From Cylindrotheca closterium (taxonomy: Eukaryota > Bacillariophyta > Bacillariophyceae > Bacillariales > Bacillariaceae): 64,000 nucleotides of DNA. The notes under the pieces are model-generated. The model saw only the letters and a list, made by a program, of their open reading frames with translations. It was not told the DNA's origin and searched no databases. A program made the position numbers and the translations under genes. Below, piece by piece: positions 12,290 through 21,226 of the stretch; positions within the stretch are counted from its first letter, which is position 1, and each line of letters opens with the position of its first letter. The stretch is taken from the NCBI GenBank assembly GCA_933822405.4, contig CAKOGP040002314.1, forward strand, positions 1 through 64,000. Direction: 5' to 3'.

Positions 12290-13236
12290 CCTTCTGTTCG
12301 TGGTTGATTTTGATGTTGTGATGGTTTGAGCGGGGACAAATTTTTTTTTGGTTGGGGGTTTCCATCACTTTCACCAGAGAGCTTTCTATCTATCAATTGC
12401 ATTTCGCAACATTCTCGTACCATAAGTCGAATTATCAAGAAAGACGAACCAGAGAAATTGAAGTAATTGGGCGGAAAGCGAAGTTGTTCGCTGACATTTC
12501 TTTGAATTACCGAAGACCCAGATTAGGACACATACTTGAGATAAAAGCTTCAAATTTTCCCAAAAAAAGGAGGCATATTGCATTGATAACGCACATTTTC
12601 ATTATTTTTGTTTCGCTTCATAGCGGTATCCAGTGACCAAAAAGGTAACGAATCTTCCGATCGAGCTTCTTATCGAATCCATTCTGATCGAATTTTTATA
12701 GGTAGGACCTACACGTATCAAAAGATAAAAAATAAAGTTTGTGGATGCGTATGCTGCAGTACTGAGCTGACGATACTCGCTACTTTTATGTTCGCCTGCC
12801 GCTTTTTTATCTCTTTTGCCCACGACTCCGATAATTCCTTGTTGGTCCTTGTTACGGTTGTTACCGTCGTAAAGAAAGGTTGAAGTCGAACATTGCACAG
12901 CAGAGGGACTTGTGCTTCCACAACGAAGAAAGAACTTAAATCCTGCTTGCACCTTATGGCTCCCACTGGACATGTTCGCCACTCTGTTTCTGAATTTCTT
13001 TTTTAGCTCATTTTTTTCGTGACTGCAACTGTGCAACGATGCCATACCGTTACAGTAGGAAGCTAAGAAACAAGTTGAAACAGTGAATTTTAATCACTGT
13101 GCCGAAAAAAAGAGCGAGAGCAGAATGGTTCCTTCCGTTGCCCACGAGGTCCGCAATTCAGTTTCTTGCTTCAAACAGCAGAGCTGTGTCGACTGACTGA
13201 CTCACACTGTCAATGGATGAAAAGGAACCATTGATA
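12290..13236. other. intergenic between cyclase promoter and Dus 3' end
   Basis: This spacer is about 950 bp. Just upstream of the cyclase start the plus strand has a T-run (about 12340-12350). A 147-codon open frame on the minus strand (13045-12602) has no domain, no signal and a composition unlike neighbouring genes; I do not call it a gene. Confidence 0.35.
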
Positions 13237-15333
13237 CTACCACGTCCGCTTCCCCTTGCAGCAATCAATTGATCGACTGTAGTCCACTGAAATGTCCTCT
13301 GTTTTCTCAAAGTCTTGCATTAGCACCTTGCGATCCATCACACGAAGGAGTGCCATTCGAATCACCGCGGCTGGTCCACAGTTCCGATGGCAAGGAAGTG
13401 CGACAGAGGTTCCTGTAACATTGGCATTGGGTGTAGCTTTCTTGCCTCCTCCTTTGTAAGGCGCTTCCTGTTTCAACAATCGATCAAATTCTTGCCGAAA
13501 CTTGCGAGCATTGGGGACTCCATTCAATATTCCGACCAATGGACGCAAGACACGGCTGAACACGTGCGAGGAAACTTTTGGCTTTGCGGTTCCACCACAG
13601 TCATAATCCATGGGTGCCACTGAAAGATCAGCATTTGGTGGACTGTCATTATCTCTGTCATCCTCGTCAGACATCCACATGGAGGCTGGGCCAAACTTGG
13701 CACACAACGGACACGCGTCATACTCTCGTTCTACTTGAAATGGCATGGGCAATGTCCTTGTATCCTGTGGATTGGAATCGCAGCATCTTGGAGGAACCAC
13801 CTCTTCAATGTACTCCAAATACTTGGCAATGACCTCCCATCGATTCTGACATGGATTGGTGGGCTTTCCGTACAGGTATCGATCCACGTCCCAAAATAAA
13901 CATGGGTTGTCCCGTGCTGCACGACCCAGCATGCAACCTTTCAAGTTTGTTGGGACAACCAAGGGTGCAGCCACACAAGAACCGTTGGGGAATTGGCAAA
14001 CAGAACAGGGGACTTGATGCTGTGGCTGTTGGTGTTGTGATTGATTGATAGTCGACGCTTGTTGGTGTTGGTGTTGAAGATCTAGTGTCTTTGTCGTGTC
14101 TGCGATATCTGTGGTTGCGTCATCGTCGCTTTTCTTTTCATCCTCGCTAGTGATTTCTAGTTTCTCATCATATTCCGCATGCTGCTGTCCATGCTGACTT
14201 CCTTTTGGTTTTGTTGTCATCGTTTGCATTCCAAGACATAGGTGCTTGGCTGCCTTCAGATCGGGTATCCCTCCATTGATATGAAACTCACAATCTGGAA
14301 ATTCGTCACATAAGGCATAGACCCACGGATAGTTCAAGGGCGGAATGGCCCTATTTTGCTTCGTCGTAAACTTTCCACCAAGGACTGCCTTACGGGCATG
14401 AATATAAAAGATTTGAATGTGTGGTGACAGCACTTGAATAAATTCTCTCAAGAGTTCAAAGGAATCCCAATCGTCGACTCCAATCCGGCACTTGACCGAC
14501 AGTCGCATTCGTTTCGCAAAAAGACTAGATGTTGGTTTTTTGTCATGTTGATTACCTCCGTTCTCAACTTGACCGGTGATGCTATGACTAGGATCTTCAA
14601 ACTGTTCGACTGCTTGTTGCATGGCTTCCACTGCTGCTTTGGCTACCTCTCGATGTTTCATCAAGACGGCACCAAACATGTTCTTGCCCGCGACAAGCTG
14701 ACTCGGACACCCCATGTTGATATTGATTTCGTCATAGTCATAATGGGTCATGATTTTTTGCACCGCTTCAAAAATCCTTGAGGGAGAGTTGCCACCAATT
14801 TGGCAGACTATAGGATGACTACTAGTACTACTAGTACTATCAGCATAGCACTTATGGCCAGCGGCAAGTAATGAATCATCGTCCATTCCCAAATGATTGT
14901 CCAGATCTTTAGCATGTATGATTGTTCCATCTACGACCATTTCCGTCCACAAAGTCAATTCTTTGGACAAAATGCGCATCAAATGCCGAAACTCTCGTGT
15001 CGTCACATCCAACATGGGCGCAATGCCCAATACTTTGTCCTTGCCAAAGGTGGGTGCTTCTTGCTGTGATTGTTGTTGCTGTGGTTGTTGTTGATGTGAT
15101 GATTGAGGCACCTCTGAAAGAGAATCAGGCTGATCCTCTGAAAGAGAAGCAGGCTGATCCTGCTGATGGTCTCCACTTTCCTCGTTCAATGGTACGCGTT
15201 TTCTTTTTGAATCTTCGTCATGATCATGATCATGATCATGATCATGATCATCATCATTCGTTTCAGTGTTGCCATCTTGAGCAACTGTAACATCGACTTG
15301 CTTGTCCTTGTTGGTTCCATGATTCATTATCAA
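13237..15333 (-). CDS. tRNA-dihydrouridine synthase, DusA-like
   Basis: A single exon encodes 698 residues. Dus enzymes use FMN and NADPH to reduce uridine in the tRNA D-loop. The barrel begins at GIAPMLDVTTREFRHLMR. The flavin/substrate residues and catalytic Cys sit in NMGCPSQLVAGKNMFGAVLM, the DusA-type form of the motif. Later landmarks are KCRIGVDDWDSFELL, FYIHARKAVLGG, EFHINGGI and GCMLGRAARDNPCLF. The protein is about twice the usual bacterial length. It has a low-complexity N-terminus with a His-Asp alternation, a Gln-rich region, and an acidic/Gln-rich insertion before the GRAA motif that includes CSVCQFPNGSC. A C-terminal extension has CPLCAKFG. No organelle signal is clear. It is divergent with the SohB-like gene. 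The family is confident; the exact tRNA site is not. Confidence 0.88.
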   Translation of the reverse strand: MIMNHGTNKDKQVDVTVAQDGNTETNDDDHDHDHDHDHDEDSKRKRVPLNEESGDHQQDQPASLSEDQPDSLSEVPQSSHQQQPQQQQSQQEAPTFGKDKVLGIAPMLDVTTREFRHLMRILSKELTLWTEMVVDGTIIHAKDLDNHLGMDDDSLLAAGHKCYADSTSSTSSHPIVCQIGGNSPSRIFEAVQKIMTHYDYDEININMGCPSQLVAGKNMFGAVLMKHREVAKAAVEAMQQAVEQFEDPSHSITGQVENGGNQHDKKPTSSLFAKRMRLSVKCRIGVDDWDSFELLREFIQVLSPHIQIFYIHARKAVLGGKFTTKQNRAIPPLNYPWVYALCDEFPDCEFHINGGIPDLKAAKHLCLGMQTMTTKPKGSQHGQQHAEYDEKLEITSEDEKKSDDDATTDIADTTKTLDLQHQHQQASTINQSQHQQPQHQVPCSVCQFPNGSCVAAPLVVPTNLKGCMLGRAARDNPCLFWDVDRYLYGKPTNPCQNRWEVIAKYLEYIEEVVPPRCCDSNPQDTRTLPMPFQVEREYDACPLCAKFGPASMWMSDEDDRDNDSPPNADLSVAPMDYDCGGTAKPKVSSHVFSRVLRPLVGILNGVPNARKFRQEFDRLLKQEAPYKGGGKKATPNANVTGTSVALPCHRNCGPAAVIRMALLRVMDRKVLMQDFEKTEDISVDYSRSIDCCKGKRTW
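15218..15257. repeat. (CATGAT)n microsatellite in the Dus coding region
   Basis: About six tandem copies of the hexamer ATGATC/GATCAT encode an alternating His-Asp run near the Dus N-terminus. The unit is self-complementary, so both strands look alike. Confidence 0.85.
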
Positions 15334-15903
15334 AGAGTACCAGTACTTTATGGTTTAGTCTGGAGGGTTCGTGTGTGTGAAGGCTACAGTATCAAGTACT
15401 GTACCGGGTAGTTCAGTTTTGGTTGGAGGGTGCATGCGGTGAACAAATAATGCATTTCTCCGTTTCTCATTTTGCCGTTTGAGTACGCCTGCAGTGCGTA
15501 CGTGTCCGTGTTATCGTCAAATTCTGACGCAGGACAAACTGGATCCATCGTTGACGTTCGACTTCTGGCTTTTCACCGACACCTACCGACACCGACACCG
15601 ACAAATCTTGAAATCAATGAATGGATCATCCACCAACCAACAATTTGGTTCAGGTTTGGTCGAAAGTTCCACGCTGGCAAGAAATCCCCATCGCTAGTAG
15701 CAGACCATACAATCATCATCTACAGTCTTTGCGTCATTCCTTGATCAGTCAGTTGCATTGGCAATAGAGCAATCCATTCAGTCTATTTGTCCATTCATTC
15801 ATTGACACAACAACACTTGTTGTTTCAGATTGGCAGTGGAAGTGGAAGTGACACTTTTACCCGTCAATCAATCTTGATATCTGTTGATCAATTCACAGCA
15901 AGG
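15334..15903. promoter_or_regulatory. shared divergent promoter region, Dus (-) / SohB-like (+)
   Basis: The two genes are transcribed away from each other across this interval. It contains GTAC-type palindromes (ACCAGTACT near 15348, AAGTACTGTACC near 15392), a CGACACCGACACCGACA stretch near 15585, and a CATTCATTCATTG tract at 15793-15806. An in-frame ATG at 15787 could extend the SohB-like protein by 39 residues. Confidence 0.4.
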
Positions 15904-18331
15904 ATGAAAGCAAGTAGTCGCAAGGTATCGAGCTTTTCATCATCATTGATGATAGTCACAGCGACCATCATTTGTCTAGGATTGAGTGGTAGTGGTAGTG
16001 GTAGAGGCAGTAGTAGTATTCCAACTGTTCATGCAGGACATCCATGGGTTTCCAGCACTACTGCTACGCGAAAATCCAAACCAACATCCACCACAACCGC
16101 TAAAAGACGGTTTTTGGCAACAGATGAAGATCCAATAGCTGTCATTCCTACGAGTTCCAAAACGAGAAAGCATACTCGTATCAAACAGGAAGACGAGGAC
16201 GCGGCTGAAACCAAGCCTCCAAAACGTCGGTCCTTCTTTTTTCAATCGAGAAAAACGGACGATGAGACCAAAACGACGGAAGAGTTGGAACCAAAGGACA
16301 AACCCCAAAACAAGCGCAAGACAGCCCCTTGGAAGGAAACTCGAAAGCCAAATGTAGATGAACCTACCAAGAAGAGGCAACCTCTTTTTCGGTTCAGTAA
16401 TAGACCTTCCAAGAACTCGAAGGAAGAAAAGAAAGAAGCTGACGGCAAGTCTACAGAAAACAATGACCCCAAAAAGGATAAAGATGAAGAAAAGGCAAGA
16501 CGCAAGAGTCGATTCCAGCGTGCCAGAGAAGCTAGACAGGAACGACGACAACAACAACAACAGCAACAAGAAAAGGAGGCAACCCACAAGACAACCCCTT
16601 CCAACGCCACTGATACCACTGAGGAAAGTGCTACCACCAACAATTCAACATCAACGGACGAGGCAACCAATGACGAGAGTAAAACTACCAGTACTACCAG
16701 TGCCAGCAATAATTCCACCTCGGCATCCAATACCAATACCACTATAACTCTTTTTGATGGTGTTCCACCCAGGAATATGCCTCCTACCAGGTACCCTCCA
16801 CCAAGTATGTATTATCATCGACCCTATCCATCTCGCCAGAGCGGAGGGATTACACTCGATGGGTCAGGTGGTCCATCTTCCATGCCATCCAATACGGCCA
16901 TCTTGGCCACTGCCATTATCTCGATCGTGGGGGTTGCGTCACGGTTGTGGCTCGTCTTGTTTATTACCAACAAGTTGGCTTCAGATGCCGAAGATTTGTT
17001 GCCGCCAATTCAACATTTTGTCTGGGAATGCTTGAATGATAAATACTCCAAGGATGCTCGGATCTTTGACAAGGCCTTGAGGCAAGCACCGATGGGGTTT
17101 ACGAAATGGCAATGGAAGGCATACCTAAAACAAGAGAAACAAAAACACAGGAGACTGAGGAAACAAGAAAAGCAAGCGGCATTGTTGCAACTCGAACAAG
17201 CAAGAGATGAGATGGATAGTAACAGTAACACCAGCACTACGCAAGAAGAAAGAAGCAATTCGAACGCAGCTGCCCTAGCAATGGGCTCCTTGGACGAAAA
17301 TCCTATGATGTCGATTCTACGCCGACAATCCCCCGATTTTCCCACACAGACGACCATTGTGGTGGACTTGACGCCCAAGAATGAACCATTGAATCTGTCG
17401 TACCTTTCTGACATTGTTAATTTGTTGATTCAAGTCCATTCTTCCAAGAACCACAACAAGAATTTGGATCGTCGGATTGCTCCCATGCAAACAGAGGTTG
17501 TTTTGTTGCTGACATCACCAGGTGGTGCGGTCACGACATATGGATTGGCGGCAGCCCAAGTGGCCCGTCTAGAAAAGGCGGGGATTCGAACTACTGTTTG
17601 CGTGGATCACGTTGCTGCCTCGGGTGGATACATGATTGCCAGCCAGACATCTCAAATCCTTGCGGCGCCCTTTGCCATGGTAAGTGATTGCTGCTGACTG
17701 TTGACTGTTGACAACAATATCGAAAAGAAGTGCAAAGGCTTTGATGATACTTGAAGCACCACTCCTCACGCCTGTTTGTTGTCCATTTGGATATCTATTG
17801 TAGGTTGGAAGCATTGGAGTGATTCAAGAAGGATTCAACATCAATAAGCTGATGGAAAAGTACGGCGTAAAACCATTGGTATTAAAGGCAGGGGAGCACA
17901 AGAACCAACTTTCGACTTTTGGACCCGTATCCGATAAGGATATGAAGGATGAAACCAAACGAATTGAGGAAGTCCATGAATCGTTCATTGAATTATGTAC
18001 ATCCAATCGGCCTTCTTTAGATCCTGCCATTTGCGATGGGAGCGTCCTCTTGGCCAATCGGGCATTGGAATCGGGTCTCGTGGATCGCATCTTGACGTCC
18101 GACGAGTACCTCTGGGAACGGATTTGTGCCGGAGACCATGTCTTGAAACTCCACCGCTCTCGTACGGATCAACGACGTGTCTTTGCTCGGGCCTTGGATT
18201 TGTTGCCCCATTTGAAACAACGTATTCAAGGGATGCATCTTCAAAAGATGGTTACCTATTTGGTGCAGGGGTACGCATTCTTCAGTATGGCTCGGAATCA
18301 GCTTTTCCCAATTCTATTACAGCATCAGTGA
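15904..18331 (+). CDS. SohB-like peptidase family S49 (signal peptide peptidase-type), long N-terminal extension
   Basis: Two exons, 15904-17679 and 17804-18331, joined AM|VGS in frame; 767 residues. S49 proteases cut membrane peptides with a Ser/Lys dyad. The Ser is in HVAASGGYMIAS and the Lys in VLKAGEHKN; the first conserved block is LLLTSPGGAV. The start gives a plausible signal segment (SSLMIVTATIICLGLSG). A Lys/Arg/Ser/Thr-rich low-complexity spacer of about 250 residues follows, with poly-Gln, then a Pro/Tyr patch and a membrane helix (NTAILATAIISIVGVASRL) before the protease. Bacterial SohB is about 350 residues, so the N-terminal half is extra. An ATG at 15787 is an alternative start. 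The likely site is an endomembrane or plastid membrane; which one is not shown. Confidence 0.87.
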
Positions 18332-18648
18332 CGGTCCTAAAATCAAATCAATAAAAAAGAGTGGATCTTTGTGTTCGTGTCCGTGTCCGTTTGATTCCTC
18401 AAGTGTCCGTAACAAGGCGTATTGGGATCTTTGTAACGGTGGAGTACGAGACTTGGAAGAAAACGACACGTATCAATCGAAGACGTTCATCTCTCCTACA
18501 AAAAAATAGTTACACGTATCAGATTTCTGTTGATGGCCGAGTTCTGCTGTTGACTCTCAAAGATGAATCTTGAAAGCCAAAGTCATCCTTGTTGCACCGC
18601 GCTCATAGATTTATCGTTGGCAACTTCTATCGAACATATACCGCAACA
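18332..18648. other. short intergenic spacer
   Basis: About 320 bp between two plus-strand genes. I find no motif beyond an AT-rich end of the S49 gene (AATCAAATCAATAAAAAAG near 18340, a possible polyadenylation region). The first 60 bases upstream of the chosen FAD enzyme start may be coding (see that entry). Confidence 0.35.
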
Positions 18649-20052
18649 ATGGTTTCTGAAACACGTCCAATTATTATTGCTGGAGCAGGCCCATGTGGTT
18701 TGGTGACAGCCCTAGTGCTTCAGAATCATGGCATTCCATTTCTTATTTTGGAGAAGACTTCACGCTCCAAGCTCTGCTCCGATACAGGGGCAGGGTTTGA
18801 TTTAGCTCCAACAGCCTTGAACATTCTGATCCACCGCCTCGGTCTGAGCAAGGAGAGAATAGATGAAACTTTATCACGATACGAGAGATGGTATATTGCT
18901 ACTATACATGGAGACTTGGTCAAGGACGAAGGAACACCCCAGTCTGCTTTGGAAGACTGTGCCTGCACTCACCGTTCCGCGTTGCAACAGGCTTTGTTGG
19001 ATCAACTGTTGCAAAACGCAACAACAGAGGAAACCGAGTTTCTCAAATGCAATTCATCTCTAGAGTACTATCAAGAAGAAGAGGACCAAGTTAAAGCGGT
19101 AATGAATGATGGGTCCATTCTTGTCGGAAAGGCTCTGCTTGGATGCGATGGAATCAACTCCAAAGTACGAAGCTGCATGAACGAACACAGAGAAGACCCA
19201 TTGCAGTACCTTGGGACGATGTGCTACTGGGGCAAATGCCCGCGTGAAGAAGTCGAGAAATACAGTAGTGCGCACAAGTCTAATAGTAGCACATTTGTTT
19301 GGCTTTTGGGAACAAACAAGGTTCCGGGTTCCTTGTTCATCACACCATCCAATGGAACGTACCGATATCTCTGGTTCCTCAGTGTGCCATCAGGCAAACC
19401 ATTGAGTGGCACATTGGATGACTTGACGCGTCGAGGCGGCGCCGTCCTTTCGGAGATGGCGAAGACAGAGCTTTTAAACACCTTGGACGAAAACGGAGCC
19501 TTGGACCCAGTGTTGAAAACTGTGATTTCAGGGACACCAGCCGGCGAAATCACTGAAGCCGGCTTATTTGATCGAGTGAACTTGGATTTACCCTTTTCAA
19601 GCCCTCGAAAGCTCGTTGCTCTATTGGGTGACAGTGCCCATCCCCAGTCTCCCTACTTGGGGCAAGGAACCAACTGTGCGATTACAGATGCCTACTTCTT
19701 GGCTACAAAGCTTGCAGGGGTGTCCGCACAAGAGGCAATCACTTACTATGATTCAGACCAGCGACGCGAGGAAATGAAGAATCTCATTGAAAAAGCTCGC
19801 CAACAGGGAAACTTTTTGAATTCAAAGAATCGCTTTGAATGCTGGATACTTCGGACCATTCTACGATATGCTCCGATTGATGTGGACGAGCTGAAGAGGT
19901 ACGATTTCTCTAACAAAAACATGCTGAGCCGTCTGGATGGGATTAAGGCGAAATCCAGTGATGGGGGCGCCATGACAAAGCCAATCCTAATTGCTGCTTT
20001 TGTAGTTGCGGTGTTTGCTATTGGACTTCGGATGTTTCTCCAGTACTGGTAG
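18589..20052 (+). CDS. FAD-dependent monooxygenase (aromatic hydroxylase-type) with C-terminal membrane anchor
   Basis: A single exon; 487 residues from 18589 or 467 from the ATG at 18649 (MVSETRP). Family landmarks are the Rossmann motif IIAGAGPCGLVTALVL followed by LILEK, the DG motif LLGCDGINSKVR, and the GD/FAD-ribityl motif ALLGDSAHPQSPYLGQGTN. These define the PF01494-type hydroxylases, which use FAD, NAD(P)H and O2 on small, often aromatic substrates. The last 22 residues (ILIAAFVVAVFAIGLRMF) form a tail anchor, as seen in kynurenine 3-monooxygenase. The first 20 residues from 18589 (MLHRAHRFIVGNFYRTYTAT) have no acidic residue and could be a mitochondrial presequence. The substrate cannot be told from sequence. 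Confidence 0.85.
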   Translation: MLHRAHRFIVGNFYRTYTATMVSETRPIIIAGAGPCGLVTALVLQNHGIPFLILEKTSRSKLCSDTGAGFDLAPTALNILIHRLGLSKERIDETLSRYERWYIATIHGDLVKDEGTPQSALEDCACTHRSALQQALLDQLLQNATTEETEFLKCNSSLEYYQEEEDQVKAVMNDGSILVGKALLGCDGINSKVRSCMNEHREDPLQYLGTMCYWGKCPREEVEKYSSAHKSNSSTFVWLLGTNKVPGSLFITPSNGTYRYLWFLSVPSGKPLSGTLDDLTRRGGAVLSEMAKTELLNTLDENGALDPVLKTVISGTPAGEITEAGLFDRVNLDLPFSSPRKLVALLGDSAHPQSPYLGQGTNCAITDAYFLATKLAGVSAQEAITYYDSDQRREEMKNLIEKARQQGNFLNSKNRFECWILRTILRYAPIDVDELKRYDFSNKNMLSRLDGIKAKSSDGGAMTKPILIAAFVVAVFAIGLRMFLQYW

Positions 20053-20249
20053 CAGAGACTGGAGAAGTAATAAATGACAAATAGAAAAGGAAACCACGAG
20101 AATTTGTTCTCATGATGCCAGCTGTTGTAGAACTAGCGAGCTATTGCAAGAAGGGGGTGCATAATTGACTGATCACGAGGTGTTTCGAGCAAGACACATG
20201 TCAGCCATTCTCCGGTTGCAACGTATAGTCCCAACCTATCGCTATGCCT

Positions 20250-20960
20250 TTATCTCTGATAGGGCTCATTGACAGTGCTGCAAGAGTGTGCTGCAGGTAC
20301 TGTCATGAGCCCAGGAATATTCGCCTCTTGAACTGCAGTGATAGCACAGTACTCATCTTCGTCTCCAGCCGCTCCACTCACACCCACAGCTCCAATCACA
20401 TAGTCACCCACCTTTAGCATAATTCCTCCTGGAAAGGGCGCCATTTGGTTGCCACTAATGGCCACCATGGAGGTCATTTGACAAAACTTCGCGGAAGCTT
20501 CTTCTGCAGTGTAGCGGTCGCGAAAGACACGGGACGGATATTTGTTGACGATGCAACTGTAGGCCTTTGCGCGGCTGAAGTCGGGTATTCCGACCACAGA
20601 GCATCCATCCATGCGTTTGGAGACAATGGTGCATCCAGATGCGTCCAGAACAGTCACCGCAACTGGACTAAATCTGTTTCGCTGGCAGATCGTAATAACG
20701 ATGTTTGCAATCGTATCAGCCTGCTCCAAACTCAATGTAGGGACCACTGTAAATGCTCCGCTCACATTGGCTTTTCCATAACTGCTCCCGACAGGGGTAG
20801 ATCCGCCACCAAGATTGTCCAAATAGCTGCCAATCCGAGTTGAACGTTTAGTGATATCGGTTGATGTCACGTGCGTCCGTTCCTTGACGAGAAAGGCAGA
20901 CGTCTCAGAAACTGAGGACAGTAGTAGGAGCAATGCAAAATTTGTCAGGGGATGCATCAT
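20250..20960 (-). CDS. GlcG/HbpS-like (DUF336) protein with plastid-type presequence
   Basis: A single exon of 236 residues from the MM at 20960; the frame stays open upstream to an ATG at 21122. The start gives MMHPLTNFALLLLLSSV followed by SETSAF|LVK: a hydrophobic signal ending in an ASAF-like Phe, the pattern of diatom plastid bipartite presequences. The mature part is a full GlcG/HbpS fold: LSLEQADTIANIVITICQ, VAVTVLDASGCTIV, MDGCSVVGIPDFSRAKAYS, FPGGIMLKVGDYVIGAVGVS and ITAVQEANI. Bacterial relatives include heme-binding HbpS and GlcG of glycolate loci. In this family the proteins often bind heme or a small cofactor; which applies here is unknown. It is convergent with the FAD enzyme. 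Confidence 0.78.
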   Translation of the reverse strand: MMHPLTNFALLLLLSSVSETSAFLVKERTHVTSTDITKRSTRIGSYLDNLGGGSTPVGSSYGKANVSGAFTVVPTLSLEQADTIANIVITICQRNRFSPVAVTVLDASGCTIVSKRMDGCSVVGIPDFSRAKAYSCIVNKYPSRVFRDRYTAEEASAKFCQMTSMVAISGNQMAPFPGGIMLKVGDYVIGAVGVSGAAGDEDEYCAITAVQEANIPGLMTVPAAHSCSTVNEPYQR

Positions 20961-21226
20961 GGAATAAGGTTTTGATTTGAGGTTGGCAACAGTATGAAGT
21001 CCTTTTCTGACGATGCGTTGACTGATGTTTTGGATTTGGTCTGACATCGCACTCGGGACTGACTGAATCAAATGTGCTGTCCCGCGTGGCGGGAGATGTG
21101 AGACGAATTTTGGGTAATGCAATTACGATTATAACAACCATTAATATGTAACTAAAATGTTACAAAAAGCATTCTTTTGGACAAGAGTGATAACAAAGAT
21201 GATTGATTCATTCATTCGATATGCTC
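20961..21226. other. intergenic, with AATC/ATTC tract
   Basis: The spacer between two minus-strand genes contains GATTGATTCATTCATTC at 21201-21217, close to the 3' end of the DUF6824-like gene. The region 20961-21122 might be N-terminal coding if the GlcG-like protein starts upstream. Confidence 0.35.

Noticed and set aside
12602..13045. 147-codon minus-strand frame between cyclase and Dus
   Set aside because: No domain, no signal, no homologous look, and mixed composition; probably intergenic. RNA-seq would decide.
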